Assembly: GCF_001428025.1 (NCBI RefSeq)
Contig: NZ_LMSC01000007.1
Span: forward strand, 976,714 to 1,037,730
DNA length: 61,017 bases
Source of the DNA: Phycicoccus sp. Soil748
Lineage (GTDB): Bacteria; Actinomycetota; Actinomycetes; Actinomycetales; Dermatophilaceae
Direction of reading: 5' to 3'
Shown: one piece after another, positions 25,994 through 34,406 of the stretch
How positions within the stretch are numbered: the stretch's first letter is position 1
Layout: the number at the start of each line of letters is the position of its first letter
Notes under the pieces: generated by a model
Told to the model about the DNA's origin: nothing
Seen by the model: only the letters and a program-made list of their open reading frames with translations
Databases searched by the model: none
Made by a program: the position numbers and the translations under genes

Positions 25994-26645
25994 TCAGCCC
26001 TGATGCGCCGGCCTAGGCAGGTGTCGGGGGCGTGGTGACAGCAGGTGCGCCATCACGTCGGGTCGCGCCACCAGAACGCTGATTTGCTCACAGGTGGTGT
26101 TCGACGCGGTGCCGCGGAGGCTGACGGCGGCGAGGTCGGCGCCTTGGTCCAGCAGCTTCGACAAGGTCCGGGCCTTCGCCTTGTTGACGTATGCGGCCAC
26201 GGGGGCGCCGTCGGTGTCGGCAGTGACGGCAACCGCGAACGGGTCGTGCTTGTTGCTCGGTTCGCGCTTGAGCCGGACCGCGGTCCCTGAGGAGAAGTCA
26301 CCTCGTCGGCAGGCTGCCTTGTGGTAGCTCTCGCCGCGCAGGTTGGAAACGTAGATTCCCGCTGGCGCCAGGCGCCAGGCGTCGGTCGGTCGGTCCGACG
26401 AGCATGCCGGTCGAGTCCTCGCACAGGCGCAGGACTTGGTCTCCGTCCTAGCGGTAGCGGATGAGGTGCAGGAGCGGCATGCCGCTGTCTGCGTCGATGA
26501 AGCGGTCTCGGTTGCCGTCGACCGGCACGTACCAGCGGGTCTGCTCGGACGCTGGCATGAACGGTGGCGGCTTCGCTCCTGCTCCCGCCTGGGCCGCGAC
26601 CGCCGGCTCGACCTGGCGTTTGCGAAACATGTCTTTCCACCCCAT
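25994..26645 (-). pseudogene. HIRAN-domain protein gene, broken twice
   Basis: The N-terminal part (26451-26645) starts MGWKDMFRKRQVEP and ends at a TAG (26448-26450); the same frame would continue DGDQVLRLCEDSTGMLVGPTDRRLAP. A 7-bp tandem duplication (GGCGCCA at 26364-26370 and 26371-26377) then shifts the frame. Removing one copy joins RRLAP to AGIYVSNLRGESYHK, the start of an evident HIRAN domain that continues VRLKREPSNKHDPFAVAV and AYVNKAKARTLSKLL to about 26040. HIRAN domains bind DNA 3' ends and are found in SWI/SNF enzymes and stand-alone bacterial proteins. Two independent lesions make this a dead gene. Confidence 0.75.
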
Positions 26646-26711
26646 GTTGCGAACCTACCCATCAGGGCAGCGTCGGGTCGTGGGAACGAGAAAGGCGAAG
26701 GGGGTGGTCGC

Positions 26712-26870
26712 CTACTCAACAACGTCAGAGCGGTCCAGTGGCCGAGGCACGAAGGAGAACGTCGCAAACGCGTCGAAGGAGTCCCGCCAGTTCTGCGACG
26801 CCGCCGAAGTCACTTGGTGCACGCCCAGGTCGACGGTGAGGCGGCCGGGGTCAACTTTGGCCGACCCAGG
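26712..26870 (-). pseudogene. Possible 3' fragment of an unidentified gene
   Basis: A minus-strand frame ends at a TAG at 26712 with protein-like composition (VDPGRLTVDLGVHQVTSAAS, then NWRDSFDAFATFSFVPRPL). Upstream it runs into the lipoprotein gene in another frame and has no start of its own. It looks like the tail of a gene lost by deletion; the family is not recognised. Confidence 0.3.
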
Positions 26871-26905
26871 CCGGTCAGCGCAGCACCACCCTTGGGGTGC
26901 GGGTG

Positions 26906-27640
26906 TCAGGACTTCGCGGCGGCAGCGACCTTGCTCATGCCGGCGCGGGCGACCTTCTCCATGTCGTCGCCGGGCATCGGGGTCAGGCCGGCGGCGGTGA
27001 AGGAGACGACGTTGTGCCCGACGGCGACGAACACGGCGTCGATGACGACTTCGATGCCTTCGGACTTGGCCTTGGCGCGGAACGCGAGGGTCTGGTCGCC
27101 CAGGTTCGGGAACGACAGGCCGGTCATGGTCATGGGCATGCGGTCGGCGCCGTCGACGACGGTCATCTTCGAACACTGGGTGAGGACCTTGGCGAGCCCT
27201 TCGACCTTGTCGCCCTGGTTGTCGTCGTCGAAGGAGGCGACCTCTTCCTCGAACTGGACCCCGAGCATGCCGCCCTGGGTGAACGACGCCTTCGCCTTGG
27301 TCTTCGCCTTGGTCTTCTTGCCGGAGGTGTCCATGTTGTCGAACAGCTTCTGGCACGACGCCGGCTCCACCGTGGACGTGTCGTCCTTGTCAGGCTCGGC
27401 CTCGGCCGCAGCCCACCCGGTCGGCATGTCGCCCACGGCCAGCAGCGCCGCCTTGACCTGCTTGGCGTTGAGCTTGTCACCGGCGCCCTTGGGCTTCGGG
27501 GCAGCCTTCGTCGTCTCCGCGACCTTGACGGCAGGCGACTCGGTGCCCACCGTCACGGCGCGCTCCGGCGCGCTCCCGCAAGCGGCCAACGAAAACGCGA
27601 GAAGGGCGAGGGGCAGGGCAAAGCGGATGGTGCGATTCAC
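26906..27640 (-). CDS. Secreted lipoprotein with PknH/sensor-like domain
   Basis: 244 aa, GTG start at 27638-27640 with GGAGGAACATCTC upstream. Signal peptide and lipobox: RTIRFALPLALLAFSLAAC, with the lipidated Cys at residue 21. A Thr/Lys/Pro-rich linker (30-55) is followed by a globular region starting LNAKQVKAALLAVGDMPTGW, which resembles the extracytoplasmic sensor-like lipoproteins of actinobacteria. Predicted to be anchored to the outer face of the membrane. No island operator upstream. Function unknown. Confidence 0.75.
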   Translation of the reverse strand: MNRTIRFALPLALLAFSLAACGSAPERAVTVGTESPAVKVAETTKAAPKPKGAGDKLNAKQVKAALLAVGDMPTGWAAAEAEPDKDDTSTVEPASCQKLFDNMDTSGKKTKAKTKAKASFTQGGMLGVQFEEEVASFDDDNQGDKVEGLAKVLTQCSKMTVVDGADRMPMTMTGLSFPNLGDQTLAFRAKAKSEGIEVVIDAVFVAVGHNVVSFTAAGLTPMPGDDMEKVARAGMSKVAAAAKS

Positions 27641-27907
27641 GAGATGTTCCTCCAGAACGGTGCGGGGTGCGCGTGCGGGCGCAGGGCCACCGTAGAGGTC
27701 GCGGCGGACACGGCGTTGACCGTTTTGAGGCTCCTGTGACTCAATCGAAATGGTTCGCACCCTTCGGGACAGTCTGCGCAGGGCTCGGGGTCCGCCAGCC
27801 CCTACTGCCGGGCCTGGCATGGACCCTGGGTGCGGCAGGGATGGGCGCGGTCGACATGCGACCGAGCTGCCCGCGACGGAGCGGCTTCTCCTCCGCCGGT
27901 GGTAGTG

Positions 27908-28234
27908 ATGTCCACGTTGCCGAGCTGGGTCGGTCGAAGCTTCGCCTGGCTGCTCGAGACCGGGCGAGCCCCGTTTCACTGGGTGAACTACGTCGGCTCG
28001 TGCGGTGGCGCGCTCGTGTTCAATCACGCCCGGTTGGGACGGCTGTGCGACCACACCATCGGCCACCTGGTTGCCAGCCTTGAGCGGGAGCCGGAGGCGC
28101 GGCTGGTGCGCGGGATGCCGTTCCCAACGAGCTGGGACCCGTACTTCGAACAGCACATGACGCTCGCCGATGTGTACGCCTATCGGCCGCTGCACTACGC
28201 ACACCATCGCAGGCTGCTGACGCTCGACCACTGA
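27908..28234 (+). CDS. Hypothetical protein, 108 aa
   Basis: Starts at the ATG 27908 (MSTLPSWVGRSFAWLLE); the longer upstream frame is Arg/Ser-rich and unlikely. The C-terminal half (RLVRGMPFPTSWDPYFEQHM, LADVYAYRPLHYAHHRRLLTL) resembles a recurrent small actinobacterial protein of unknown function with a PFPTxWDPYF motif and closely spaced His residues that may bind metal, as in DinB-type proteins; that link is tentative. The ribosome binding site is weak. It is the only rightward gene between the lipoprotein and the DJ-1 gene. Confidence 0.6.
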   Translation: MSTLPSWVGRSFAWLLETGRAPFHWVNYVGSCGGALVFNHARLGRLCDHTIGHLVASLEREPEARLVRGMPFPTSWDPYFEQHMTLADVYAYRPLHYAHHRRLLTLDH

Positions 28235-28306
28235 ACCCACGTGGACCGAGCGACCAGACCAGGGGCGCGTGCAGACACCCGCAGAGCTCTCGAGGGCGCG
28301 TGTCGC

Positions 28307-29671
28307 TCAGGTCCGGAGGGTGGCGCTCCGGCGGGTCTTGCGCAGCAGGGTGGGCAGCGCAGCCGCGCCGGTGGCCAGGGCCAGGCCCAGCGCAACCAGC
28401 AGCGGGAGGCGGACCTCGCCGCCGGTGTCGACCAGGCGCAGGTGGGCGGATGGGTAGTCGATCATCTTGGCGGCTGACACTGCGGTCGCCCGGCCCGAGT
28501 GCGAAGCCAGGTATTGCAGGGCGCCATCGAAACCGGGCGAGTTGCCGCCCGCGTGGATGGCATCAACGGGGACGTGGTGGCGGGTGGCCCATCCCTTGAG
28601 GGTGGGGTCGAGGGTGGTGCCGGCCGGTCCGGGGACGGCGAGCCTGGTCGGGGTGGGGTCGTCGCTCAGGGTGCTGGTGTGCAGGACCATTCCGTGCTTG
28701 GTGGTGACGGTGCCGGTGGCGCTGAGTGGGATGGGCCGGGCGGCATAGGACACGTCGTACACCTCGAAGCTGCTGGCGAGGTCGATTTCGCCAATGCCGT
28801 CGGTGAGGACGATGCCGAGGGTGGGCCTGCCCCAGGGGAGGAGGGCGTTCAGACCGACGGGGGCGTCGGTGCGGGCGAAGGACTGGGTGGGGATGTCGGG
28901 TGACTGGGTGAGAGACCAGTTGGGGTAGCCGACGAGGCGTCCGACGCGGGTGGCTTCGTCGGCCCCGGCGAGGTCGGCCATGACGCCTAGGGCTCCGGGG
29001 ATGCCGGAGGTGACGCCGGCTGTGGAGGTGATGGGGCCGTCCTGGACGAACCGTTTCCCGGCAACCCAGTTCACAGCCGGGTACTTCTTGGCGTAGGTGT
29101 GCAGCCGGGACCAGTGGGCGGTGGCGGTGCGTCCCTCGAGGAGGCCCGCTGCGGCGAGGATTTCGGCCCCGTTGCACACGCTGAGGATGCGCGCGCCAGC
29201 GCCCGCTTGGTCGGTGACCCAGGCGCGAAGTGGCGCTTCGGCTGGTCCGTCGGCGGTGGCGACGGCGGGTACGACGACCACGTCAGGGCGAGGTGTGCGG
29301 CCCGACGTGGTGTCGGCGAACGTGTACGTCGGCACGATGTAGGGCCCGCCCTGGGTCGGCTGCGCGGTGTGGGTGGCGGCGACTGTGTAGACGGCGAACT
29401 TCGGTGAGCTGGCAAAGACCTCGTAGGGGGCGAGGGCGTCGCTGCCGATGGTGCCGGACGCTCCGAGGACGACGGCGACCTTGATGGGGCCGTTCGACGA
29501 GGGCCGACTGGTCGGGGTGGGTCCGGTGGTGTGGGTGGGTGCCGGGGTGGTGGCCTGAGCCGTGGTGACCCACGCTCCGGAGGCGGCGAATCCGCCCATG
29601 GTCAGCAGCGCCAGCGCGCTGGAGACGGCGACGCGGAGGGCGCGGCGGGTGCGGCGGGTGCGGGTGGGCAT
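28307..29671 (-). CDS. Exported, membrane-anchored DJ-1/PfpI family protein
   Basis: 454 aa. N-terminal signal/anchor (RVAVSSALALLTMGGFAASG), Thr/Pro linker, then a DJ-1/PfpI domain: IKVAVVLGASGTIGSDALAPYEVF, PDVVVVPAV, and nucleophile elbow ILSVCNGAEILAAAGLL with Cys followed by the HW of ATAHWSRL. From about residue 280 a second, half DJ-1-like unit (TLGIVLTDGIGEIDLASSFEVYDV) lacks a nucleophile. A C-terminal segment LPLLVALGLALATGAAALPTLL plus Arg/Lys tail looks like a membrane anchor or sorting-like end. DJ-1 proteins outside the cytoplasm are unusual. Upstream is the membrane hydrolase at 29888, with a hairpin between. Confidence 0.83.
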   Translation of the reverse strand: MPTRTRRTRRALRVAVSSALALLTMGGFAASGAWVTTAQATTPAPTHTTGPTPTSRPSSNGPIKVAVVLGASGTIGSDALAPYEVFASSPKFAVYTVAATHTAQPTQGGPYIVPTYTFADTTSGRTPRPDVVVVPAVATADGPAEAPLRAWVTDQAGAGARILSVCNGAEILAAAGLLEGRTATAHWSRLHTYAKKYPAVNWVAGKRFVQDGPITSTAGVTSGIPGALGVMADLAGADEATRVGRLVGYPNWSLTQSPDIPTQSFARTDAPVGLNALLPWGRPTLGIVLTDGIGEIDLASSFEVYDVSYAARPIPLSATGTVTTKHGMVLHTSTLSDDPTPTRLAVPGPAGTTLDPTLKGWATRHHVPVDAIHAGGNSPGFDGALQYLASHSGRATAVSAAKMIDYPSAHLRLVDTGGEVRLPLLVALGLALATGAAALPTLLRKTRRSATLRT

Positions 29672-29737
29672 GGGAGTGGTTTCCGTTCGGGTCGGGTGCT
29701 GCTGCTGTCGCGTGGGATGGCGGTTGGCGGAGGGGTC

Positions 29738-29770
29738 CGGAGCGGCCCGCCAGTGGATCGCGGGCCGCTC
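29738..29770 (-). terminator. Hairpin between the membrane hydrolase and the exported DJ-1 gene
   Basis: GGAGCGGCCCGC (29738-29749) pairs perfectly with GCGGGCCGCTCC (29759-29770). It would end the hydrolase transcript or attenuate read-through into the DJ-1 gene, which then needs its own promoter; none is obvious. Confidence 0.6.
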
Positions 29771-29887
29771 CCCGGGCCGTCGCCACCGTGCAGGGGGTTT
29801 AGCGGCGGGGCCTCGGCGGTCACCTGGGAAGGGGGTTGCGGTGACCGGGAGCTCGGGTGCTGCGTGGTCGCTGACGCAGGGTTGGTG

Positions 29888-31261
29888 TCAGCGGGTGGGC
29901 AGCGGGCTGTGGGTGCGGACGGCTGCGAGCACGTCGGTGATGGCGGCGACGGCGTGAGTGGCCCCGGTCGGGTCGGTCAGGAGCCCGACGTGGGACTGGT
30001 TCTCCACCGTGTGCCTTGAGTTGGTTGACAGGGCTGCCATCTGGTCCTGCGCGGTGCCCCAGCCGGGCTTGGCGTCGACGTTGTCCTTCGCGGTCAGCAC
30101 GACCAGCGGGGTGTCGCCGAGCGTGGTCAGTGCCTGTGCCTGGCGGAACGCGACCGGGAGGGCGGCCTGTTCGGCGCGCTGGTTCGCCCACCCTCGGCCG
30201 CTGTTCGTGAACGTGGACACCTGCGCCCCGGCCTGCCCCGGCAAGGCGGGCGGCGTGGCAGCTGCGAGGACGTGGCCGATACCGGACCTGAACAGGGTCG
30301 GTGCGATGGCCAGGGCGCGCCGCATCACCTGGTACTCGCCGTTGAACGTCTTGACGAGCTCGACCTGGTGAGGGCTCGCGCTGTCGAGGAGGACGACACC
30401 AGCGACGTCGGAGGGGTACATGTGCGTGTACGTGAGGGCGTGGATGCCGCCGCTGGAGTGACCCGCCAGGACGAACGGACCGGGCTCGCCGGCAGCGGTC
30501 AGGAGCTTGTGCAGGTCGGTCGCGGCGGTTGTGGCGTCGGCCGGGTTGGAGGAGTCGTCGCTCCAGCCCTGACCGGCACGGTCGTACGTGCACACCCGTG
30601 ACGTGGCGGCAACGGCCGGCTGGATGCGGGCCCACAGCGGGGAAACCTCCCCGAGCCCGTTGAGCAGGACGACGGTCGGGGACCCGGTGCCGGTGCAGTT
30701 CAGGTGGAGGCGGTACCCGCCGACGTCGACGAGCTTACCCGGCATGGGCTCGGCTGCAGCGGTCGGGGACGGGGCGCTGGCTTGGTACAGGCCGCCCAGA
30801 CCGGCAAGGGCCATGGCGCTGGCAACTGGGTAGATGAACAGGCGCGACCGGCCGGGCATGGTGCGACGTGCCTGTCGCCAGACCCAGACGCCGAGGGCCA
30901 CCATGGCCGGCGCCCACACCCATGACAGTCGCGTCATGGTCGGCTCACCAGCGTTGATGGCTGCGACGACGACGCCGGAAGTAGCCATCACGGCGGCCGG
31001 GACGTACGCCCACCGTTGGGGTTGGGTCGTCCAACGTGTGGTGAGGAACGCGAGCATGGCCCACCCGGTCGCGAACGCGACCATGACGGCGCCGATGACG
31101 CGGGCCTCGGATGCGTCGGGGACGACCCCGACGATGAGGCCGACGGCGGCCAACGCACCGGTGGCCATGGACGCGAACGCGATGCGACCCATCGGGCCGA
31201 CCCGAGTGGCCGGCGACGTGGTCCCAACCGTTCTGGTGGTGGTTCGGACGGTGGTGGTCAT
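29888..31261 (-). CDS. Membrane-anchored alpha/beta-hydrolase, copy 2
   Basis: 457 aa. Same architecture as the gene at 22340: an N-terminal membrane block (IAFASMATGALAAVGLIVGV, AVMVAFATGWAMLAFLTTRW, YVPAAVMATSGVVVAAINAG, APAMVALGVWVWRQ), one more segment at VASAMALAGLGGLY, then a hydrolase domain with VVLLNGLGEVSPLW, TCTYDRAGQGWSDDS-type block, nucleophile GHSSGG and a late His in VENQSHVGLLTD. Recognisable similarity over the whole length points to duplication within the island lineage. Preceded by the island operator 68 bp upstream, and divergent from the HD gene. Confidence 0.85.
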   Translation of the reverse strand: MTTTVRTTTRTVGTTSPATRVGPMGRIAFASMATGALAAVGLIVGVVPDASEARVIGAVMVAFATGWAMLAFLTTRWTTQPQRWAYVPAAVMATSGVVVAAINAGEPTMTRLSWVWAPAMVALGVWVWRQARRTMPGRSRLFIYPVASAMALAGLGGLYQASAPSPTAAAEPMPGKLVDVGGYRLHLNCTGTGSPTVVLLNGLGEVSPLWARIQPAVAATSRVCTYDRAGQGWSDDSSNPADATTAATDLHKLLTAAGEPGPFVLAGHSSGGIHALTYTHMYPSDVAGVVLLDSASPHQVELVKTFNGEYQVMRRALAIAPTLFRSGIGHVLAAATPPALPGQAGAQVSTFTNSGRGWANQRAEQAALPVAFRQAQALTTLGDTPLVVLTAKDNVDAKPGWGTAQDQMAALSTNSRHTVENQSHVGLLTDPTGATHAVAAITDVLAAVRTHSPLPTR

Positions 31262-31329
31262 GACCTTTCCCCTTTCCTGGCCGTCCGGTGTGGACGGCCA
31301 CGGGCACCACGGTCGTGGTGAACGGATTT

Positions 31330-31356
31330 GCTCGCCCCGGTCACATGGCCGGGATT
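31330..31356 (-). promoter_or_regulatory. Island operator upstream of membrane hydrolase copy 2
   Basis: Minus strand core CCCGGCCATGTGACCGGGG followed by CGAGC, 68 bp before the start. One of two operators in this divergent gap, each in the orientation of its own gene. Confidence 0.78.
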
Positions 31357-31462
31357 GCGACCCCTTCGTGGTGCGTCATCGACGCTACGAACGGCGAGTT
31401 TCCGCCCGCTGTCCAGCGACTGTCCCCGCGGGCTGACCCACGCCATGACGTCGCACACGCAT

Positions 31463-31489
31463 AACCCGGTCACTTGACCGGGGCGAAGC
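31463..31489 (+). promoter_or_regulatory. Island operator upstream of the HD-domain gene
   Basis: Core CCCGGTCACTTGACCGGGG followed by CGAAGC, 77 bp before the ATG at 31567. This is the most symmetrical copy: CCGGTCA, two bases, then TGACCGG. Confidence 0.8.
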
Positions 31490-31566
31490 ACCCGCCGGTG
31501 GGGTCACTCTGAGGTGCACCCGCCGGAACACCCGCAGCAGGACATGCTGTGAGCAAGGAGACCCCG

Positions 31567-32331
31567 ATGAACACCCACACGACCGTCGGAACGCACACCT
31601 GGACGATGGGCACCGGCGGACGCCTCCAACCCGCCGACACTCGCCGCCTTCTCGTGGACGTCGCCCGTGCCCACGCCGGCAACGCCGTCGGACGGCTCAC
31701 CCTGCTGACGCATCTGAACTCGGGCCGGAACGCGTACGTGGACCCGGCCCGGCTCATCCCGCCGAACTCGGCACTGACCCGGGCAGCGACCGACGCCGCC
31801 ACCAAGGTCCTTCCCCCGCCCCTGCTCAACCACAGCTACCGCACCTACGTGTTCGGTCGCGCCATCGGCGAGCTCGAAGGAGTCGACGTCGACGTAGAAC
31901 TCCTGTTCGGCGCCGCCCTCCTGCACGACATCGGCCTGGTCACCGCGACCGGCCGCGACGACTTCACCCTCACCTCAGCACGCGCCGCCCTCGACGTCGC
32001 CGAGACCGTCGGCCTGTCCACCGCCGCCACCGACACCCTCCAGACCGCCATCACTCTGCACCACAGCCCCCGCGTCACCCTCGACGCCGGAGCGGTCGCC
32101 TACCTACTCGCCGCCGGAGCCGGTGCCGACGTCGCCGGTCTTCGCACCTGGCAGCTCCCCCCGAGCATCCTGACCGCCACTGTCCGAGACCACCCCCGCG
32201 ACGGGTTCAAGAAGTACTTCACCCAAGCCTGGGCCACCGAAGCAGCGCGCGTCCCCCAGGGCCGCGCCCGCTTCCTACGCCGCTACGGCGCGTTCAGCGC
32301 CGCCATCGCACTTGCCCCATTCGACGAGTGA
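31567..32331 (+). CDS. HD-domain hydrolase (cyanamide-hydratase-like group)
   Basis: 254 aa from the ATG at 31567, with AAGGAGACCCCG upstream. HD metal-site residues are in NHSYRTYVFG (first His) and FGAALLHDIGLV (HD pair), with TLHHS further on. The order HSxRxYxFG ... AALLHDIGL ... LxTAIxLHxS ... LPxxxxxxTVRDHPRDGFKKYF matches the group that includes fungal and bacterial cyanamide hydratases and many uncharacterised actinobacterial members, rather than nucleotide phosphohydrolases. The reaction here is not known. A decayed copy of its 3' end lies at 33117-33359. Confidence 0.8.
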   Translation: MNTHTTVGTHTWTMGTGGRLQPADTRRLLVDVARAHAGNAVGRLTLLTHLNSGRNAYVDPARLIPPNSALTRAATDAATKVLPPPLLNHSYRTYVFGRAIGELEGVDVDVELLFGAALLHDIGLVTATGRDDFTLTSARAALDVAETVGLSTAATDTLQTAITLHHSPRVTLDAGAVAYLLAAGAGADVAGLRTWQLPPSILTATVRDHPRDGFKKYFTQAWATEAARVPQGRARFLRRYGAFSAAIALAPFDE

Positions 32332-32368
32332 ACCCGCCCGACAACCAGCCCCCTGAAGGACCCTTCAG

Positions 32369-32395
32369 ATGAAGGTCATCGTCCAAAACCCGTAA
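32369..32395 (+). pseudogene. First codons of a second quinone-oxidoreductase gene
   Basis: Thirty-seven bp after the HD gene a short frame reads MKVIVQNP and stops. It matches the start of the intact oxidoreductase at 33403 (MKAIVQDHYGN), including the CAAGGACC/GAAGGACC-type leader. The rest of the gene is missing. Confidence 0.6.
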
Positions 32396-32444
32396 CCTTG
32401 GTGGCCCAGCGCAAACCCACACCCCAAGCGCGTGCGCGTTCACG

Positions 32445-32636
32445 TCACCACGTCATCACGCTGCCGCCGGTGGCCAGCACCAGGACCCGCATCGTGGGGG
32501 TCTCAACGTCACGGGCAGCTCGAACCTGCTGCCGGTCCCGCGGCTGGGAGAAGTCGCCGGCGTAGTACCCGTTGTGCGGGTGAACCCAGCGCTCCGACGT
32601 GCCCGATTCCTCTTCCACACTCATCCATCCAGCCAT
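32445..32636 (-). CDS. Doubtful small protein, 63 aa
   Basis: Minus-strand frame starting MAGWMSVEEESGTSERW at 32636 and ending TMRVLVLATGGSVMTW. Composition is protein-like (acidic start, aromatic middle), but the ribosome binding site (GGGGATGTG) is poor and no family is recognised. It may be a gene or a relic. Confidence 0.3.
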   Translation of the reverse strand: MAGWMSVEEESGTSERWVHPHNGYYAGDFSQPRDRQQVRAARDVETPTMRVLVLATGGSVMTW

Positions 32637-32860
32637 CGGTCTCACATCCCCTTGGTCAGTGCCAGCGACCCAGTGCGGGTCCTTGCACACCACCGTCAGG
32701 CACATCTCTTGCCGAGCCCTGTCCCTGCTCTTTCGCCAAGAACCCCCTCACGGCAGCCAACCCTCCCGGGCGCAGACCGCAGCGCCCAGGGGTGGACAGC
32801 GCGCGGACAGCGGTGCCCCGCATCGTGGGAGGCAGGTCCTACATCGGAGGTGATTGCCGA

Positions 32861-33118
32861 ATGCGGCAGCTCAACCTGTTCGTCGGCGGCATGGGCTGCC
32901 GAGGCTGCGTCCGCGAGGTCACAGCGCTGCTGCGCGACGTGCCCGGAGTCGAAACGGTCAGCGCAGACACGGCCCGCTCCGTCATCCGCCTGAGCGGAAC
33001 GATGCAACCCGACTCTGTCATTGCCGCCTTCAACGGCTCCACCTTCACCCCCACGCTGCTGCCCCCCACCCTCGAGTCAGATGCCGCCGAACACGACCGC
33101 GGGGCGACGACAGAGTGA
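32861..33118 (+). CDS. HMA-like metal-binding protein with GMGCRGC motif
   Basis: 85 aa from the ATG at 32861, with GGAGGTGAT 8 nt upstream, the best binding site in the island. Betaalphabeta pattern LNLFVGGMGCRGCVREVTAL with the CxxC at residues 13 and 16, then VPGVETVSADTARSVIRLSG. The change from GMTCxxC to GMGCRGC is unusual for CopZ and recalls other actinobacterial HMA variants. The last 20 residues form an acidic tail. It sits inside the duplicated HD/oxidoreductase segment. Confidence 0.8.
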   Translation: MRQLNLFVGGMGCRGCVREVTALLRDVPGVETVSADTARSVIRLSGTMQPDSVIAAFNGSTFTPTLLPPTLESDAAEHDRGATTE

Positions 33119-33359
33119 GGACAGACCGCCGACACGGCCCCGGGCGACGCTGGTCACACCTAGGTGTCCGCGCCCGGCAGCTACCCCGCGCACTCACCCA
33201 ACCGACTTCCCGCCACGACCGCGGCGGCAAGCTCAACAAGCACCACCCGCAGGCATGGGCGGATGAAACTGCATCGGTCCTCCGCGGCCGCCCCAGACTC
33301 CTACGCCACCACGGCGCGTTCAACTCGCCGCCATCGCACTCATCCAGCTCGACGAGTGA
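33117..33359 (+). pseudogene. Decayed 3' end of a second HD-domain gene
   Basis: In one frame RQLPRALTQPTSRHDRGGKL, then HHPQAWADETASVLRGRPRL and LRHHGAFN align with the HD protein's WQLPPSILTATVRDHPRDGF, TQAWATEAARVPQGRARFL and RRYGAFS. After a frameshift near 33325 the frame AAIALIQLDE-stop matches the authentic C terminus AAIALAPFDE. There is no 5' half. The intact oxidoreductase starts 44 bp later, as the remnant follows the intact HD gene. Confidence 0.75.
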
Positions 33360-33402
33360 CCCCGAACCACACACGCACACCCCACCCCGCAAGGACCCCG
33401 TC

Positions 33403-34368
33403 ATGAAAGCCATCGTCCAAGACCACTACGGCAACGCCACCTCGATCCGCTTCGACGACATCGACCGCCCACCCGTGCCCGACGACAAGGTCCTCGTCCA
33501 GGTCGTCGCCGCCGGCGTCGACCGCGGCGCCCTGCACTTCATGACCGGACAGCCCTACCTGATGCGCCTGGGCACCGGTCTACGCACGCCCCGGGTCCGC
33601 GTCCCCGGCGTCAGCTACGCCGGCCGCATCGAAGCAGTCGGGGCCAATGTGACCGGTTTCGCCGTCGGCGACGAGGTGTACGGAGCCGCCCGCGGCACCT
33701 ACGCCGAATACGTCCTCGCATCCCCGGACAAGATGGCGCACAAGCCCACCCAGCTCACGTCCGACCAAGCCGCCGTGCTGCCCTACGCGGCCTTCGCCGG
33801 CCTCCAAGCAGTTGCAGACCACGCCAAGGTCCAGCCCGGAGAACGCGTCCTGGTCATCGGCGGCACCGGAGCCGTCGGCAGCGTCGTCGTCCAAGCCGCC
33901 AAGGCAGCCGGCGCCGAGGTCACCGCAGTGACAGGCCCACACAACCAGGACGCCGCCACCGACCTGGGAGCCGACCACACCATCGACTACACGCAGGCCG
34001 ACTTCACCGACGGCACCCACACCTACGACGTCATCATCGACGTCTTCGGCCGCACCCCCACCCGAAAGCTGCGCCGCGCACTGACACCAAGCGGACGGCT
34101 CATCATCGCCGGCGGCGAAGGCGACCGCTGGATTGGCGGCATCCAACGTCAGCTTGGGGCCGTACTCCTCAACCCGTTCATCGGTCAGAGCCTGCGCATG
34201 TTCCTCGCCAAGGAAAACACCGCCACCCTCGAGCACATGAACGGCCTCATCGCCGCGGGGAAGGTCCAGCCGCCGCACACGCACACCTACCCCCTGGTCG
34301 ACGCGGCCAACGCCGTCCACGACCTTGAGGCGGCGGCAACACCGGGACGGCTCGTGCTCACCGTCTGA
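33403..34368 (+). CDS. Zinc-independent quinone oxidoreductase-like (MDR) protein
   Basis: 321 aa from the ATG at 33403, with GCAAGGACCCCGTC upstream. Medium-chain dehydrogenase/reductase: GroES-like N-terminal domain with VPGVSYAGRIEAVGANVTGF and GDEVYG, then a Rossmann fold with NADP motif VLVIGGTGAVGSVVVQAAKA. The structural and catalytic zinc ligands of alcohol dehydrogenases are absent, as in the QOR group. Such enzymes reduce quinones or enones with NADPH. It is paired with HD-domain remnants, so HD plus QOR was probably one operon. Confidence 0.88.
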   Translation: MKAIVQDHYGNATSIRFDDIDRPPVPDDKVLVQVVAAGVDRGALHFMTGQPYLMRLGTGLRTPRVRVPGVSYAGRIEAVGANVTGFAVGDEVYGAARGTYAEYVLASPDKMAHKPTQLTSDQAAVLPYAAFAGLQAVADHAKVQPGERVLVIGGTGAVGSVVVQAAKAAGAEVTAVTGPHNQDAATDLGADHTIDYTQADFTDGTHTYDVIIDVFGRTPTRKLRRALTPSGRLIIAGGEGDRWIGGIQRQLGAVLLNPFIGQSLRMFLAKENTATLEHMNGLIAAGKVQPPHTHTYPLVDAANAVHDLEAAATPGRLVLTV

Positions 34369-34406
34369 CTTACCCGCCACAGCCACCAACGCAATTGCCG
34401 CGAAGC

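Larger units (their letters stand above)
32332..32860. other. Region between HD gene and HMA gene: remnant plus doubtful frame
   Basis: Contains the oxidoreductase remnant (32369-32395) and a possible small minus-strand gene (32445-32636). The rest shows no coding signal until the strong AGGTGAT ribosome binding site of the HMA gene at 32861. Confidence 0.4.
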
